DNA of 42,641 bases from Priapulus caudatus. Its lineage: Eukaryota > Priapulida > Priapulimorpha > Priapulimorphida > Priapulidae. The notes under the pieces are model-generated. The model saw nothing but the letters and a program-made list of their open reading frames with translations. It was not told the origin of the DNA and ran no database searches. Positions 9,331-18,672 of this stretch are shown here, one piece after another (position 1 is the first letter of the stretch; every line of letters starts with the position of its first letter). The position numbers and the translations under genes were made by a program. The stretch spans positions 20,001-62,641 of the forward strand of contig NW_014578070.1 of the NCBI RefSeq assembly GCF_000485595.1, read 5' to 3'.

Positions 9331-10227
9331 TACGTAAGAGGATCAACTGATTGTTCTGTAGCATTGTTTTTAAAACAGGCACAACAAGTACAACAGAATT
9401 GCCAACGCAGAGTTAATTTGTCGTCTCATCCAAAACATATCATAACCTACATTGGAAATGGTATTTGGGTTATAGCACCGATCAAACCGTTTCGCTTAAC
9501 AATTTCATGTCAAACAACTAATAACCATGTGCCAGTTGTGACAGATATCCAGATAACGACTAGACAAATTGTCACCTTACAGTCAGGTTGTAGTGCACAT
9601 TCCGAACAACTGTCTCTCCCAACATTTTACTATCATGATTCCACAGTTAATCTAACATCGTCATTACAGTATATTTTACCCAAACAGCTCCAGACCCCTA
9701 CCATTTGGGCAGACTTAGCAGCACTCGCACGACAAAAAGGTAATGCCACAGATTTAATTCCAGCTTCAATTTTACCCCACACCTTATATGACACCCACGA
9801 TTTGGATATCTCCTTTACCCACCTAAAGGATGCTATTGCAAATAGCAGACGTATATTAGACGCAAACCAAGTTGCACAATCAACACTCGAAGGCGCCCAC
9901 ATACGTTGGTACCAAGTTATACTATATATCGCGATTGCTCTGGTTATTCTAGCCGTGATATATTACTGTTGTGCACCACCACAGTGCAGACCAAATATCT
10001 GCCCAACACGTACATTAGCTACCCCCACCCTTACCCTAATCCAACCAACATCACCCCCTTATTTACAGCCCGAACCACATCCATTTACTGCCCCACTATA
10101 CCCAAATATACACCACCAGGAGACCCAACCACTAACACCACCCACCCACCCACTCGAACACCCACTGGAAATTCCAGCCGAGATTGAAATGAAAGCCCTC
10201 TCGCGCACTAAGCGTGTTGCAAAGTGA
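9331..10227 (+). pseudogene. env: env-like, C-terminal ectodomain, membrane anchor and tail
   Basis: The last envelope segment lies in the frame opening around 9331 and ends at TGA 10225-10227. It has Cys residues typical of the membrane-proximal ectodomain, N-glycosylation sequons NLT and NAT, and one clear transmembrane helix (RWYQVILYIAIALVILAVIY, about residues 181-200 counting from 9364). A Pro/Thr-rich cytoplasmic tail of about 85 residues ends in basic residues. A frame change near 9325-9335 and the stop at 9218 separate it from the previous segment. The whole env-like region, 8091-10227, would be about 710 codons, close to the size of baculovirus F proteins. Confidence 0.82.
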
Positions 10228-10383
10228 TGCGTAGACTCCGGCGAGTTTGATTGTTTCACGCATAGACATGCACAACCGTCGTTTCGAGTTTTTTGCTCAC
10301 AATGCTACGTATTGCAATAAGTATATCACCATTCCAGTGATGCATACTTATACTTGTGAGATAATTAGTTTTTATGATTTGAG

Positions 10384-10445
10384 GTATTGATTTGATGTAT
10401 TGATTTGATGTATTGATTTGATGTATTGATTTGATGTATTGATTT
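10384..10445. repeat. 13-bp minisatellite downstream of env
   Basis: The unit GTATTGATTTGAT is repeated nearly five times and continues as degenerate ATTGATTTATTGATG. It lies just after env inside the LTR element. The minus-strand open frame across it is a by-product. Confidence 0.85.
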
Positions 10446-10881
10446 CTTGGGTGTTTTATTATTGATTTATTGATGTATTGATTACATGTATTAATTTGGT
10501 GGACTGATTTCGTCAATTGCAAATCATGTTTGCAATATGTCTGCCCAGTACTTAATTCTATGTTTATGAGTTTTTAACAGCGTTTCCGTCTCGTCCCCAT
10601 TTGTGCTAACACCGTGGAAACAAACTACGTGCAGACACAGACAGCTCTAACCATGCGGCCTGCCAGGCAATCAGGCATTTACAAATATTCAGGCTGTATG
10701 AGTATTTCCTCATTAATTCACACTCGCTCACGCGTTTGAGTTTCGGGACGTTTCGCCATGTCTAATCAGTCTTTCATGTTCCAACATAGTCTTACCACAC
10801 CAGCGGCCAGCACCGAACAACAGCACACCACACGCCAATGGAGAATAGCATTGTCCCCCATTGGCACCAACCCGGATCGAC

Positions 10882-11478
10882 ATGGTCACTCGCCATAATT
10901 CGCAAAAAATCTACGACATCCAGCACCACCCAAAAAGGAAGAGGCAGCAGCGAACCGTGCGCGAGCTTTTACGAAGGCTTGCATGGCTACGTCATCACCC
11001 CGGCCGCATCAGCAACACAGCGAGGATCAACGCCCGCAACATCACCGATCACCCACGTACGGCGCATGAGGCCCGATCCTTATATCACACATGGACAATT
11101 CCACAGCGTCTTCAAGGCCCGTACGGCCACCGCCGGACCATTCCACCTGGAACACCGCTACCGTTACGCTACCGCGACGAGCAGGGCGACTCGACCAACG
11201 GCAAAACCAGCAGGGACGCCATTTCGAGAGAGGCGACGCGCCGCCACCGCCGAAAGGCGATTCAACAGCTCCAGGAAGGCCAGTCCTCGGCCGTTCCCCT
11301 CCTACAAACCCACACTGATTCCCCCCCATCCAGCCCTCGCATCCACCTAACGCACGCGGCTCCACCGCACGACCACACGCACCCGCCGCACGCTGCACGC
11401 CGCCACGTCTCTAGGATCCACGTTACGCCCACACTTCTCCCTCTCCACCTTCGCCTTCTCGACCCCTCGTTGACCTAA
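10882..11478 (+). CDS. Hypothetical basic protein in the env-to-3'-LTR region
   Basis: An uninterrupted frame of 198 codons from ATG 10882, within the element and downstream of env. The product is rich in Arg, His, Pro and Thr and contains a helical basic stretch (REATRRHRRKAIQQLQEG) that could bind nucleic acid. I recognise no family. The region is GC-rich, so stops are rare in all frames. A Pro-rich alternative frame starts at ATG 10758, with in-frame stops at about 10899 and 11067, and a third frame is open at 10838-11350. Which one, if any, is translated cannot be told from one copy. It could also be a non-coding or captured segment. Confidence 0.3.
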   Translation: MVTRHNSQKIYDIQHHPKRKRQQRTVRELLRRLAWLRHHPGRISNTARINARNITDHPRTAHEARSLYHTWTIPQRLQGPYGHRRTIPPGTPLPLRYRDEQGDSTNGKTSRDAISREATRRHRRKAIQQLQEGQSSAVPLLQTHTDSPPSSPRIHLTHAAPPHDHTHPPHAARRHVSRIHVTPTLLPLHLRLLDPSLT

Positions 11479-11543
11479 CCTCCTACACCTCCAAATCTAC
11501 ACCTGGACCGCGAGTATGACTCTCCTGCCCTATAGGAACAATT

Positions 11544-11945
11544 ATGCACTCACAATATGTTAAAAGTGTACCTATACCTGCTAATTCCCCAGTCAGCGGC
11601 AGCAAACATGGACATGCAACGTGCGAGTCAAGAGAGAGGCAGAACAAAGGACGAGCAGAGGCCGTATCAGGAACGGCAGTGAAAACGAGCGACGCTCCAA
11701 CACGGACTCCCCGACCCGAACGCTCGACATCGCCCACGGGGAAGAGGCTCAGGGAGAGCCACAGCACAAACGCCTTCGTGTGGACTCGGTCACCTCCCAG
11801 GGCGTCGCTGCCCACCAACGCAACCACACCGGTCGCGCGGAGCACAACAGACCAGTGTATAGGCGACCTAACGGCGAGCCACGCCCGTAATGCGACGCCG
11901 CGCCTTATTTTTGGCGGCCACATCATGGCCAGCGTGCGCCTATGA
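11544..11945 (+). CDS. Hypothetical Ser/Thr/Arg-rich protein in the env-to-3'-LTR region
   Basis: 133 codons from ATG 11544. The product is disordered in character, with Pro/Ser/Arg clusters (TPRPERSTSPTGKRLRES). A competing reading starts at ATG 11608 in another frame and passes to a third frame (about 11680-11890) that holds an NLS-like HKRLRVDS. That mosaic is equally plausible if a base is wrong. No homology is recognised. Its position after env suggests an accessory gene of the element, but coding status is unproven. Confidence 0.25.
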   Translation: MHSQYVKSVPIPANSPVSGSKHGHATCESRERQNKGRAEAVSGTAVKTSDAPTRTPRPERSTSPTGKRLRESHSTNAFVWTRSPPRASLPTNATTPVARSTTDQCIGDLTASHARNATPRLIFGGHIMASVRL

Positions 11946-12485
11946 ACATTGACATTGCCTTCCTCCCACGAATGTAACTGAAGATTCCGAGCCTCAACCC
12001 GGGCTTCACGGTGGGTGCATGTAGCCGCCGAACACTACTGCCCTTGAAGATTGTGCCCATTCGACCGATGCGCCACTTCCACGTTATCCTGGAATATTCA
12101 GCCACCGACCGGCACACCTAAGTGCATGAGGATGACGAATGGGCGCTTCACGACGACGACGATGAAGCACATGGAAAACTGAGCGGGAGAGCTGGGGGCC
12201 GGTGAACCTTCACCACGACGGCTGCCACAACCGACGACTGAATTGACAAGGACGATGAGGACACGGACCACGGACAACGGACCACGGATTAGTTTAGAGC
12301 GAATATTTAAGTTAGTTAAGTTTTTGGGTAGTGGATGTATATATATATATAAAAAATATAAAAATATAAAAAATAAAATAAAAAAAAAAAGCTGGTAGGT
12401 AAACCACTAACTGCAACATTAACCTTAAAGTTCTTCGCGATAAGGGATCTCGCTCAGAAACTTTCCTTTGGGGAAGGGCGACTAG
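11946..12485 (+). other. Non-coding 3' end of the element with purine tract
   Basis: No supported gene. 12338-12391 is a TA-then-A-rich tract. GGGGAAGGGCG at 12470-12480, six bases before the 3' LTR, is the best polypurine-tract candidate for plus-strand priming, although it is slightly offset and imperfect. Confidence 0.45.
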
Positions 12486-13436
12486 TGTAATGAAGCTTAA
12501 TATTTATATTAAAAGGCAACAAGCTTGATTAGAAGAAGTAATTAAGGAAATCGTAAAGCTACCGACTAGCCTTAAAGGGATAGAATGTTAGAATGTCGCG
12601 GCAGGTTTTAGAAACAATACTAATCTACAGAGACAATTAGCTTAGTCGATGCTCATGGCATGCATCCCGTAGAAACGGTTAACTATGGGACATGTCCGCA
12701 AACCGTCAGATAACTCGCCGTCTAAGGTGCGTGTCGAGGCAGTTACTGACGTCAGATTTAGAAGGCTAATGATCTTGGAAATTTAGAATATATACCGGGT
12801 ACTAGACTCAAAAATATCAGTTCGAACTTTATCGCACATCTGGTATGTATTAATAGGCTATAGTATTAGCTCTATCGTATTGTTGTCTCTCTCTCTTTAA
12901 ACTATTTTAAGTCATATGTACTTTTGTTCTTACGGTACTTACCTCTGTTTAGTCATATACATCAACTCTGTTTATATTTATTGAAAACAAGTCGATACAA
13001 ACATACAACTCTGTATGTTGCACGAGAGAGACGGAGCGGCTAGCTGAGATACGCTAGGACTATTTATTACATTGCGCCTAACCACCGTAGTCCACGCCGG
13101 TAATGGCGTGCACGTATGTCGTTTACCTAACACGACGAACCCTGTATGCTTGTACTTAATTGGTGATAGGAAGAAATAGATATATATTATTGTTGTACGT
13201 ACACGTCTGGTCTGCTCTATTATTTTATGCTAACCTCAGCTGGTAATTAATTAATAATTTACGCCGCCACAAGCGAGACACCTTTTCGCCGGTAGAACAG
13301 CGCATGGTATACACATATACTCACGAGCCACGATCAACACACATCACACACACGATCACACAGACACGATCACACACAACACCACCAACACAATCTGAGC
13401 GTACACGTATACGCGAGTCGAAATAGAATCATTACA
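12486..13436 (+). repeat. 3' LTR
   Basis: 951 bp with the same TGTAATGA/TCATTACA ends as the 5' LTR. It is longer, partly because of extra CACGATCACACA-type repeats near 13345-13390, and differs at many single positions, mostly indels. Frequent indels relative to substitutions suggest base-calling noise in addition to age. Confidence 0.95.
12788..12822 (+). promoter_or_regulatory. Core promoter copy in the 3' LTR
   Basis: ATATATA at 12788-12794 and TCAGTT at 12817-12822 keep the same 31-bp spacing as in the 5' LTR. Conservation of both motifs despite surrounding indels supports their function. Confidence 0.55.
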
Positions 13437-13440
13437 CCAT
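13437..13440. repeat. Target-site duplication CCAT, right copy
   Basis: Matches 1417-1420 and follows the last base of the 3' LTR. Confidence 0.85.
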
Positions 13441-13571
13441 TACGTATCTATGTCTCACAAATTATACACTGCTTTGGAAGAAGGCATGGTATACTATCCA
13501 TTTTAGGGACATATAGAATTCACTGGCACTGCAGATCTCATAATGCATCTACTAGCCTCACTAACGCTCGT

Positions 13572-13769
13572 AGGGTCTATGTCCCCCAGGGTACTGCCGG
13601 AACGTACCCTGGTAACTATTTGATATGGTTAGGGTTAGGGTTAGTGTTAGGGTTAGGGAGTAGGCGTAGGCGACTCCCTAGACTCGTTAGTGGAGTAGGT
13701 GAGGTACGGTCCGACATATTAGGTAGTACCAGGGTACGTTCCGGCAGTACCCTGGGGGACATAGACCCT
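13572..13769. mobile_element. TIR element with internal TTAGGG array, copy 1
   Basis: 198 bp. The first 43 bases, beginning AGGGTCTATGTCCCCCAGGG, are matched by the reverse complement of the last 43, ending CATAGACCCT. Inside is GGTTAGGG repeated about five times (13626-13657). The flanks share a near-copy of AGCCTCACTAAC on both sides. Related copies are at 17469-17733 and 26735-27004. The structure suggests a non-autonomous TIR element that carries a short telomere-like array. The rest of 13441-14178 shows no gene. Confidence 0.75.
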
Positions 13770-14178
13770 CTCAGCCTCACTAACCGTAGGAAATTCCTTT
13801 CTCTAGCCCATCTAGAACAGACCATGCACTCTGTCAGTCAACTACCAATTCTTTGATAACTAGAAGCAGAAATAGACACTATAGTCTATAATATCATGTA
13901 ATCTTAGCTTAATCTAATCTCTAATCTAATATGAATACAAGTTCACATAAAGTTTTATTCAGTGGCTGTGTTATGTGACAGTTACACTAAGTTACAGTTG
14001 TAAACTAGCTTGTGATGAGCAACCGTAGGAGAAGATTCTCTCGACAACATCACATTACTTACCAGAGCAATTAACATAGAATTCTGAAACTGGGCACTTT
14101 TGTAACATAAGACCGAATTCATAATTTGTACATATTCTGATTATTCTGATTAGTCTGGTGAGCATCTTGTGGGGGCTG

Positions 14179-14571
14179 CCCATCTATTTTATCTACTATT
14201 ATTTATCAGATATCATTATATTATATCACTATTCATTCACTAAGTCTTAGTATTTACTTGGTCTGTTATTACAGCAACAAATCGTGGGGGCTACCATTAT
14301 GGTGAAATGGAGCACCGTGATTGGTTCAAGCTTCGCATAGAGCACCGTGATTGGTTAAAACTTCGCATACAGCCATCTATTGGCAGAATTTGTCTGTTTC
14401 TGAAAATTCCACTTTTCAAAAGCTTATTACAAACTAATGTGCAACAATTTAGGGGAGAACATTGGTGATTTATAATCAGGATAATTTATTTAACTCATAG
14501 CCAAAATTAAACTTGGTTCCATGAGGTGTCAAACGAAAGTGAACAATAATCACTGTTGGCCCATGGCCTAT
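14179..14571 (-). repeat. Right arm of the 400-bp inverted repeat
   Basis: Reverse-complement partner of 595-1000, ending GGCCTAT. The match breaks sharply at both ends, consistent with element termini. Confidence 0.85.
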
Positions 14572-14704
14572 AACAAGTAACAAAATTACTAACAACAAAA
14601 AACAAACCATTAACAAATATCGGCGATGTAATGATTATTTTAAAATCGACGTGACAAAAACAATCCACTGGTATCCATGTCTGGGTACTTTTCACAATAC
14701 TAAC

Positions 14705-15234
14705 TGATAACTGATAGCAATCAGTGCTCTTCTGAATACACTCTATCCTTTTGTGAACATTGGAATCGATGACTTTCGAATGCATGCGGCCCATGTAGAA
14801 GTAAGCTATCAGCACCGGACGAATATTATCGTTGTCAAACTGTACCGGCAGTTCGTCGTCCTAACTGAGTCGAGGAACAATTCGAAATTGCGAATGCACT
14901 CGGCGCCGAGCAGGCTGATCTTCCTGACGACGTGCGGCGACGGCGTTGTCTGCTGCTCCTCAACGATCGCCATCTTGATGTCGAGCATCTTGCCGTACGC
15001 CTCGGCGATCTCGTACGTCAGCTGCCGGCAGACGAGCAAGTAGTGGTGCGGGTTGAGCTCGCCGAGCACTCCACGCAGCGCGTTGACGCGCCGCTTGTGC
15101 ATCTTCGACTTGCGCTCAAAGTCCAATTCGAAGAACGTGAGCAGGCTGGAGTCACACGTGAGCTCGGCGTAGTCCAACGCGTGGTCGTAGAGCGAGTAGA
15201 ACTCACGCGCGTCCGCGAGCGAAGGGTCAGCCAA
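14705..15234 (-). CDS. KIFBP: KIF-binding protein, C-terminal exon, with a frameshift
   Basis: KIFBP binds the motor domain of certain kinesins (KIF1B, KIF15 and others) and blocks microtubule attachment. The protein is an all-helical TPR-like solenoid. On the minus strand a candidate acceptor (CATTCCAG) precedes LADPSLADAREFY. Then come FFELDFERKSKMHKRR, LNPHHYLLVCRQLTYEIAEA, KMLDIKMAI and ELFLDSVR, which align in order with the conserved C-terminal part of KIFBP. At about 14855-14862 the frame changes by one base, and the family continues as VQFDNDNIRPVLIAYFYMGR and HSKVIDSN. The break lies at a GG run, so a missing G in the assembly is likely. A possible donor (TATCA|GTTAGT) is at 14704. 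The final 60 or so residues of the family are not in the window. The inverted-repeat arm begins about 130 bp downstream. Confidence 0.8.
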
Positions 15235-16070
15235 CTGGAATGCTCTGGGCAGACCGTAGAGATGGCATCAGTGCCGCTTCAGAATTATGGCCCCATGGAA
15301 TCCTACTGGTGACCACTGGGTCCTGGTGGTCATATCCACGAAGGAGCGACTCATATTATACTTGGATCCACGGTTCATGGCATTACATAGAGGTCTGTCA
15401 AAACTGGCAAAGGATCTGTCTGTACGTAATTAACATTTCAAAATATTTATATCCTGTGCATCAGAACTTCCGCGACCCTCAGCAGTGACACGATCGCCAT
15501 GCCAGATGCCGTCCTTAGATCCGGGTGACCACCGCCGGATCCCATGACGTGTTGTCGTTGCCGCAGCAACGGTGTGTGAGAGCAAACCTGATGCATGTCC
15601 ACTTGGCTTCCGTGTATAGAGCGACACTAACCTCCCTCGCTCAGCGTGGCTCATGCTGTTTCACGGAAAAACTACGGTTTAGCTTTCAATTATTAATTCA
15701 TTATTATTAACTATTAATTATATAATTCACTAGTCTATATATATACGTCCATTCTTGCATTCATCCTTGCATTCATCCTTGTAAGATTCTATAAAATGAT
15801 TATTTGAAGCTCATTCTGCTGTATTTTCCTAATGTTGGCTATGAAAGTCAATAGTATAATTTAAACTGAGTTGACTTATCATAGTGGCTTATCTGTTGTG
15901 GTGATATATTTGTCCTAAGTATGTTTTTAGTATTTAAACCTTGTTTTATTATGAGAATGCACACATATACACGTCTCCTCACATTACTATGGCCAATATA
16001 TATACAATGTAATATGTAATACAAACAGTAAAAAAACTAGGTAGCATATAACAGAGGACAACATTCACCT
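15235..16070. other. Intron or intergenic, no gene seen
   Basis: AT-rich sequence, with short open frames on both strands that have no family resemblance and no matching splice sites. It probably belongs to an intron between minus-strand exons, or separates two genes. Confidence 0.4.
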
Positions 16071-16232
16071 TCCAGGAATCCTGGCTAGATCTTCTCTGTA
16101 GAGATTGCTTTCAATGAAAGACGGTAGTTCTTCACGTAAACACGGCGGCGCGTCATTGTTTCCGATGCCGACGGCTTCACAGATGGTTGACAGCATCATT
16201 GTACACGCCAGCTGACACATCGGTCTTCCAAC
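16071..16232 (-). CDS. Probable internal exon, gene not recognised
   Basis: On the minus strand an acceptor-like TTGTGGTAG precedes an open exon of about 54 codons that ends at a good donor (GGAAG|GTGAAT). The peptide starts VGRPMCQLACTMML and includes AVGIGNNDAPPCLREELP, with ESNLYRED near its end. It looks like a helical repeat protein. The reading frame is consistent with the exon at 16612-16757, which ends on a codon boundary while this one starts on one. It does not match KIFBP. The family is unknown to me. Confidence 0.45.
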
Positions 16233-16611
16233 CTACCACAAAACAATGACACGTTTGATTATTCTCCATTAATTTCGCATGTGTGCAGAACTCATCAACG
16301 ACCGATACGTGTGAAACATAACAAAGAGGAAATGTTATCTTCCTAAATTTTGATCGTATCAATATTAAATATGTTACTATATAAAAATATCTACGCGGTT
16401 ATATATTGCTGCATGAACTTCAAGCATTAATTGTTTTTACACGGTTTAATTAGAGCACTCACTTATTTAACATGTTAACTGTTACAATAAATGTAAAGAA
16501 ACCAATATCAGTAAAAATCCCTGATATTGGGGGTCTACCATATACAGCATATGTGAATAAAGAAAATGATGGCTCCAGACACAATCTAGGCAGGTCTCTG
16601 CACAAACACAC

Positions 16612-16757
16612 CTCATCGACTTTCGACAGAGTGTCCAGTCTGTGTACCGGACTGCTAACTAGCTTCTGTACGTGTGGCATCAAGACAGCAGCAGGAAGCA
16701 GCGCGTATAGAATCCACAGGGCCCTGCAGTATAGCTCCACGGTCGACACGTCGCTCG
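16612..16757 (-). CDS. Probable internal exon of the same unrecognised gene
   Basis: Minus-strand open exon of about 48 codons, ending at a strong donor (GATGAG|GTGTGT) at 16612. The acceptor near 16758 (TTGGCAAG) is weaker. The peptide contains STVELYCRALWILYALL, then VQKLVSSPVHRL, in keeping with an amphipathic helical repeat. It is upstream of the exon at 16071-16232 on the same strand, with compatible phase. Open reading beyond the donor towards 16459 is intronic. Confidence 0.42.
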
Positions 16758-16767
16758 CTTGCCAATT

Positions 16768-17340
16768 AACGCAAAACCTTATCAGATTTCATTTCATTTG
16801 CACTCGATTACCTCCCAGCTGATGATCGACGTACCAAAGAAAATACATTATTAACAGCTTTTGCCTATGTGTACAGTCAAACGCGCCACTCGATGGTGTT
16901 AAGTCTAATTTTGTTTCTAACAACAGGCCCCGGTCTATAAAGGAAACTTTTGGCATTCCCTTTGATTGGTGAGCCACCACTACATAACAGACACCTGTCT
17001 ATAAAAGACACTTTTAGACTCGACATTAGTCTTAACATTAATTTTTTCTCATAGACGATTGACAGAAACATGAGTTTCTCATACACAGTGTATAGAGGTC
17101 ACGTCTGTGAGAAATAGTTAATGTTAAGGCTAATATTAGCCGTCCGGGTCCGGACCCCCCCCCCCCCCGCTCGCGCAAAAACGCATCTGAGGGGGTATAA
17201 TTTCAAAAAAATTTGGGGGGAGGGCCCCCCTACACCCCAGACCCCCCAGACCCCCCAGACACCCCTTAGCGTGCTCGCAAGTTTGGGTTACAGTTAGACC
17301 CCCCCCTCCCCCTCCCTGGTACAAATCCGGTACACGCCCC
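16768..17340. other. No gene; contains C/G homopolymer-rich stretch
   Basis: 16768-17130 shows no gene but has two near-copies of CTATAAA(A/G)GA(A/C)ACTTTT (about 16935 and 17000). 17154-17320 is extremely C-rich with runs of up to 15 C, plus ACCCCCCAG repeats. Confidence 0.5.
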
Positions 17341-17374
17341 TGATAGCCCGCGTACGGCCAGCGCAACCTAGCTT

Positions 17375-17423
17375 TAGTACTATAGCCCGCGTACAGTTGC
17401 CGCATACGCGGGCTATAGTACTA
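17375..17423. repeat. Perfect 19-bp hairpin
   Basis: TAGTACTATAGCCCGCGTA at 17375-17393 is the exact reverse complement of 17405-17423, with an 11-nt loop. Further CTATAGCCCGCG or reverse words lie at about 17344 and 17435-17450, so this is a cluster of inverted copies of one short word. Confidence 0.8.
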
Positions 17424-17468
17424 GAGCTAGCGGAAACTGTACGCGGGCTATAGTCACTAGAGCAGATA

Positions 17469-17733
17469 AGGTCTATGTCGATCTCCCTGGGTACTGCCGG
17501 AACGTACGGTCCCGTTGGTCCGGTATACCGGAACGTACCCTGGTAACTATCTGATATGGTTAGGGTTAGGGTTAGGGCTAGGGTTAGGGCGTATGCGTAG
17601 GCGACTCCCTGGACTCGTTAGTGGAGTAGGCGAGGTACGGTCTGGTAATCATATAGTTACCAGGGTACGTTCCGGTATACCGGACCGTATACCCAGGGTA
17701 CGTTCCGGCAGTACCCAGGGAGACATAGACCCT
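17469..17733. mobile_element. TIR element with internal TTAGGG array, copy 2
   Basis: Same family as 13572-13769. It begins AGGTCTATGTC and ends CATAGACCCT, with GGGTTAGGG repeats at about 17560-17588 followed by the shared GTAGGCGACTCCCT and GGACTCGTTAGTGGAGTAGG. It is longer because GGAACGTAC/CCGGTATACCGG blocks are duplicated in both ends. The similarity to copy 1 extends a few bases outside (TAACGCTCGT), so the real terminus may be slightly further out. Confidence 0.7.
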
Positions 17734-17903
17734 ACGAGCGTTACTAGAGCTATTAACGAAGGTAGGCCTAGTACTGGCTAACGCTTCATTAGGAGTGCTC
17801 CCAACTTTGATATATCATTAATGATTAATGATTAATGATTGATAATCTTAGCCCTAACCCTAACCCTAACCTAAATGACATTAAACCACAAACTAATATT
17901 ATA

Positions 17904-18306
17904 CAGATAACGCACGGCCTGGCGGCACAATTTTTTCCCCACGCGAGTTCCGGAATACAGCCAATCAGCGCACTCCATTCACTCGACTTCCTTGAAGCAA
18001 CAATGAAAAATGAAACAAATGTCACCTTATTCCCTAACCCTAACCCTAACCATAGAGCAACCCTAAACCTAATACTACCTATGAGCCGACTCACACGCTT
18101 ATATACAAACACATCGTACAAAACACTATCTATATAGTGTATCCGGAACTCGCGTGGAAAAAACAATTTCGCGGCCCGGCGTGCATCAGTGTAAATGCAG
18201 CGTGTCGCGAGGTATCTTGAGACTGGCTAATTACGCACCAGTCTAAAGATACCGAGCGCCGCGCTGCATTTACATTGATCGCACAACAGGCCAAGTGCGT
18301 TATCTG
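17904..18306. mobile_element. Non-autonomous TIR element, 403 bp
   Basis: Starts CAGATAACGCAC and ends with its exact reverse complement. Further in, GAGTTCCGGAATACA (about 17945-17960) is mirrored at about 18138-18152. The core 18185-18279 is a long imperfect hairpin with arms of about 42 bp. CCCTAACCCTAACC occurs inside (about 18033) and just outside (about 17850). No open frame of note. Confidence 0.65.
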
Positions 18307-18309
18307 TTT

Positions 18310-18650
18310 TATAAAATTGCGACACACACAATTAATTGAAAATAAATAGTAAGTCGATCTAGATCACGACAATGTATTTCAATTCCGAACGTCAAAACAA
18401 ACACATTTACAGTTTAGTAAATTGCTTCACACACAATTAACAGTATGTCTAGATAAACAGTATAGATAAATAGTCTAGAAAATAAATAGTAAGGCTATAG
18501 ATCTCGAAAATTTATTCTAGTCCCGAAAGTCAAAAACAAACACATTTACAGTTGATTAAATTGCGACACACACTATAACAATTTAACAGTAATTAAGTCT
18601 AGATAAACAGTCTAGATAAATGGTCTAAAAAATCAATAGTAAATCTACAT
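18310..18650. repeat. About 140-bp tandem repeat, 2.3 copies
   Basis: Shared words recur in order: AATTGCGACACACAC, AAATAAATAGTAAG, CAAACACATTTACAG and TAGATAAACAGT. They lie about 140-145 bp apart (18339, 18479 and about 18625 for the AAATAGTAA word). The array is diverged and AT-rich, and lies directly downstream of the minus-strand gag. Confidence 0.7.
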
Positions 18651-18672
18651 CTCGAAAATTTCAGTTTGATGT

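Larger units (their letters stand above)
1421..13436 (+). mobile_element. Full-length Ty3/gypsy LTR retrotransposon with env-like region
   Basis: A 12.0-kb element bounded by LTRs and a CCAT duplication. Its order is LTR, tRNA-His-like primer site, splice donor, gag with a CCHC knuckle, protease, reverse transcriptase, RNase H, integrase, splice acceptor, env-like region, a 2.2-kb region of unknown role, purine tract, LTR. Integrase after RNase H and the RT/RNase H motifs place it in Ty3/gypsy (Metaviridae). The env resembles the baculovirus F protein class carried by insect errantiviruses. Gag has one stop, integrase one stop and one frame change, and env at least two frame changes and one stop, so this copy is not expected to make a complete set of proteins. 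Confidence 0.93.

Noticed and set aside
11042-11398. Minus-strand Gly/Arg-rich frame of 118 codons in the LTR element
   Set aside because: Antisense to the GC-rich candidate accessory region, where stops are rare in all frames.
13626-13657. True chromosome end suggested by TTAGGG repeats
   Set aside because: The arrays are short, internal to TIR elements, in both orientations, and continuous with single-copy sequence on both sides.
15018-15312. Open frames overlapping the KIFBP exon on both strands
   Set aside because: Shadows of the GC-rich coding exon in other frames.
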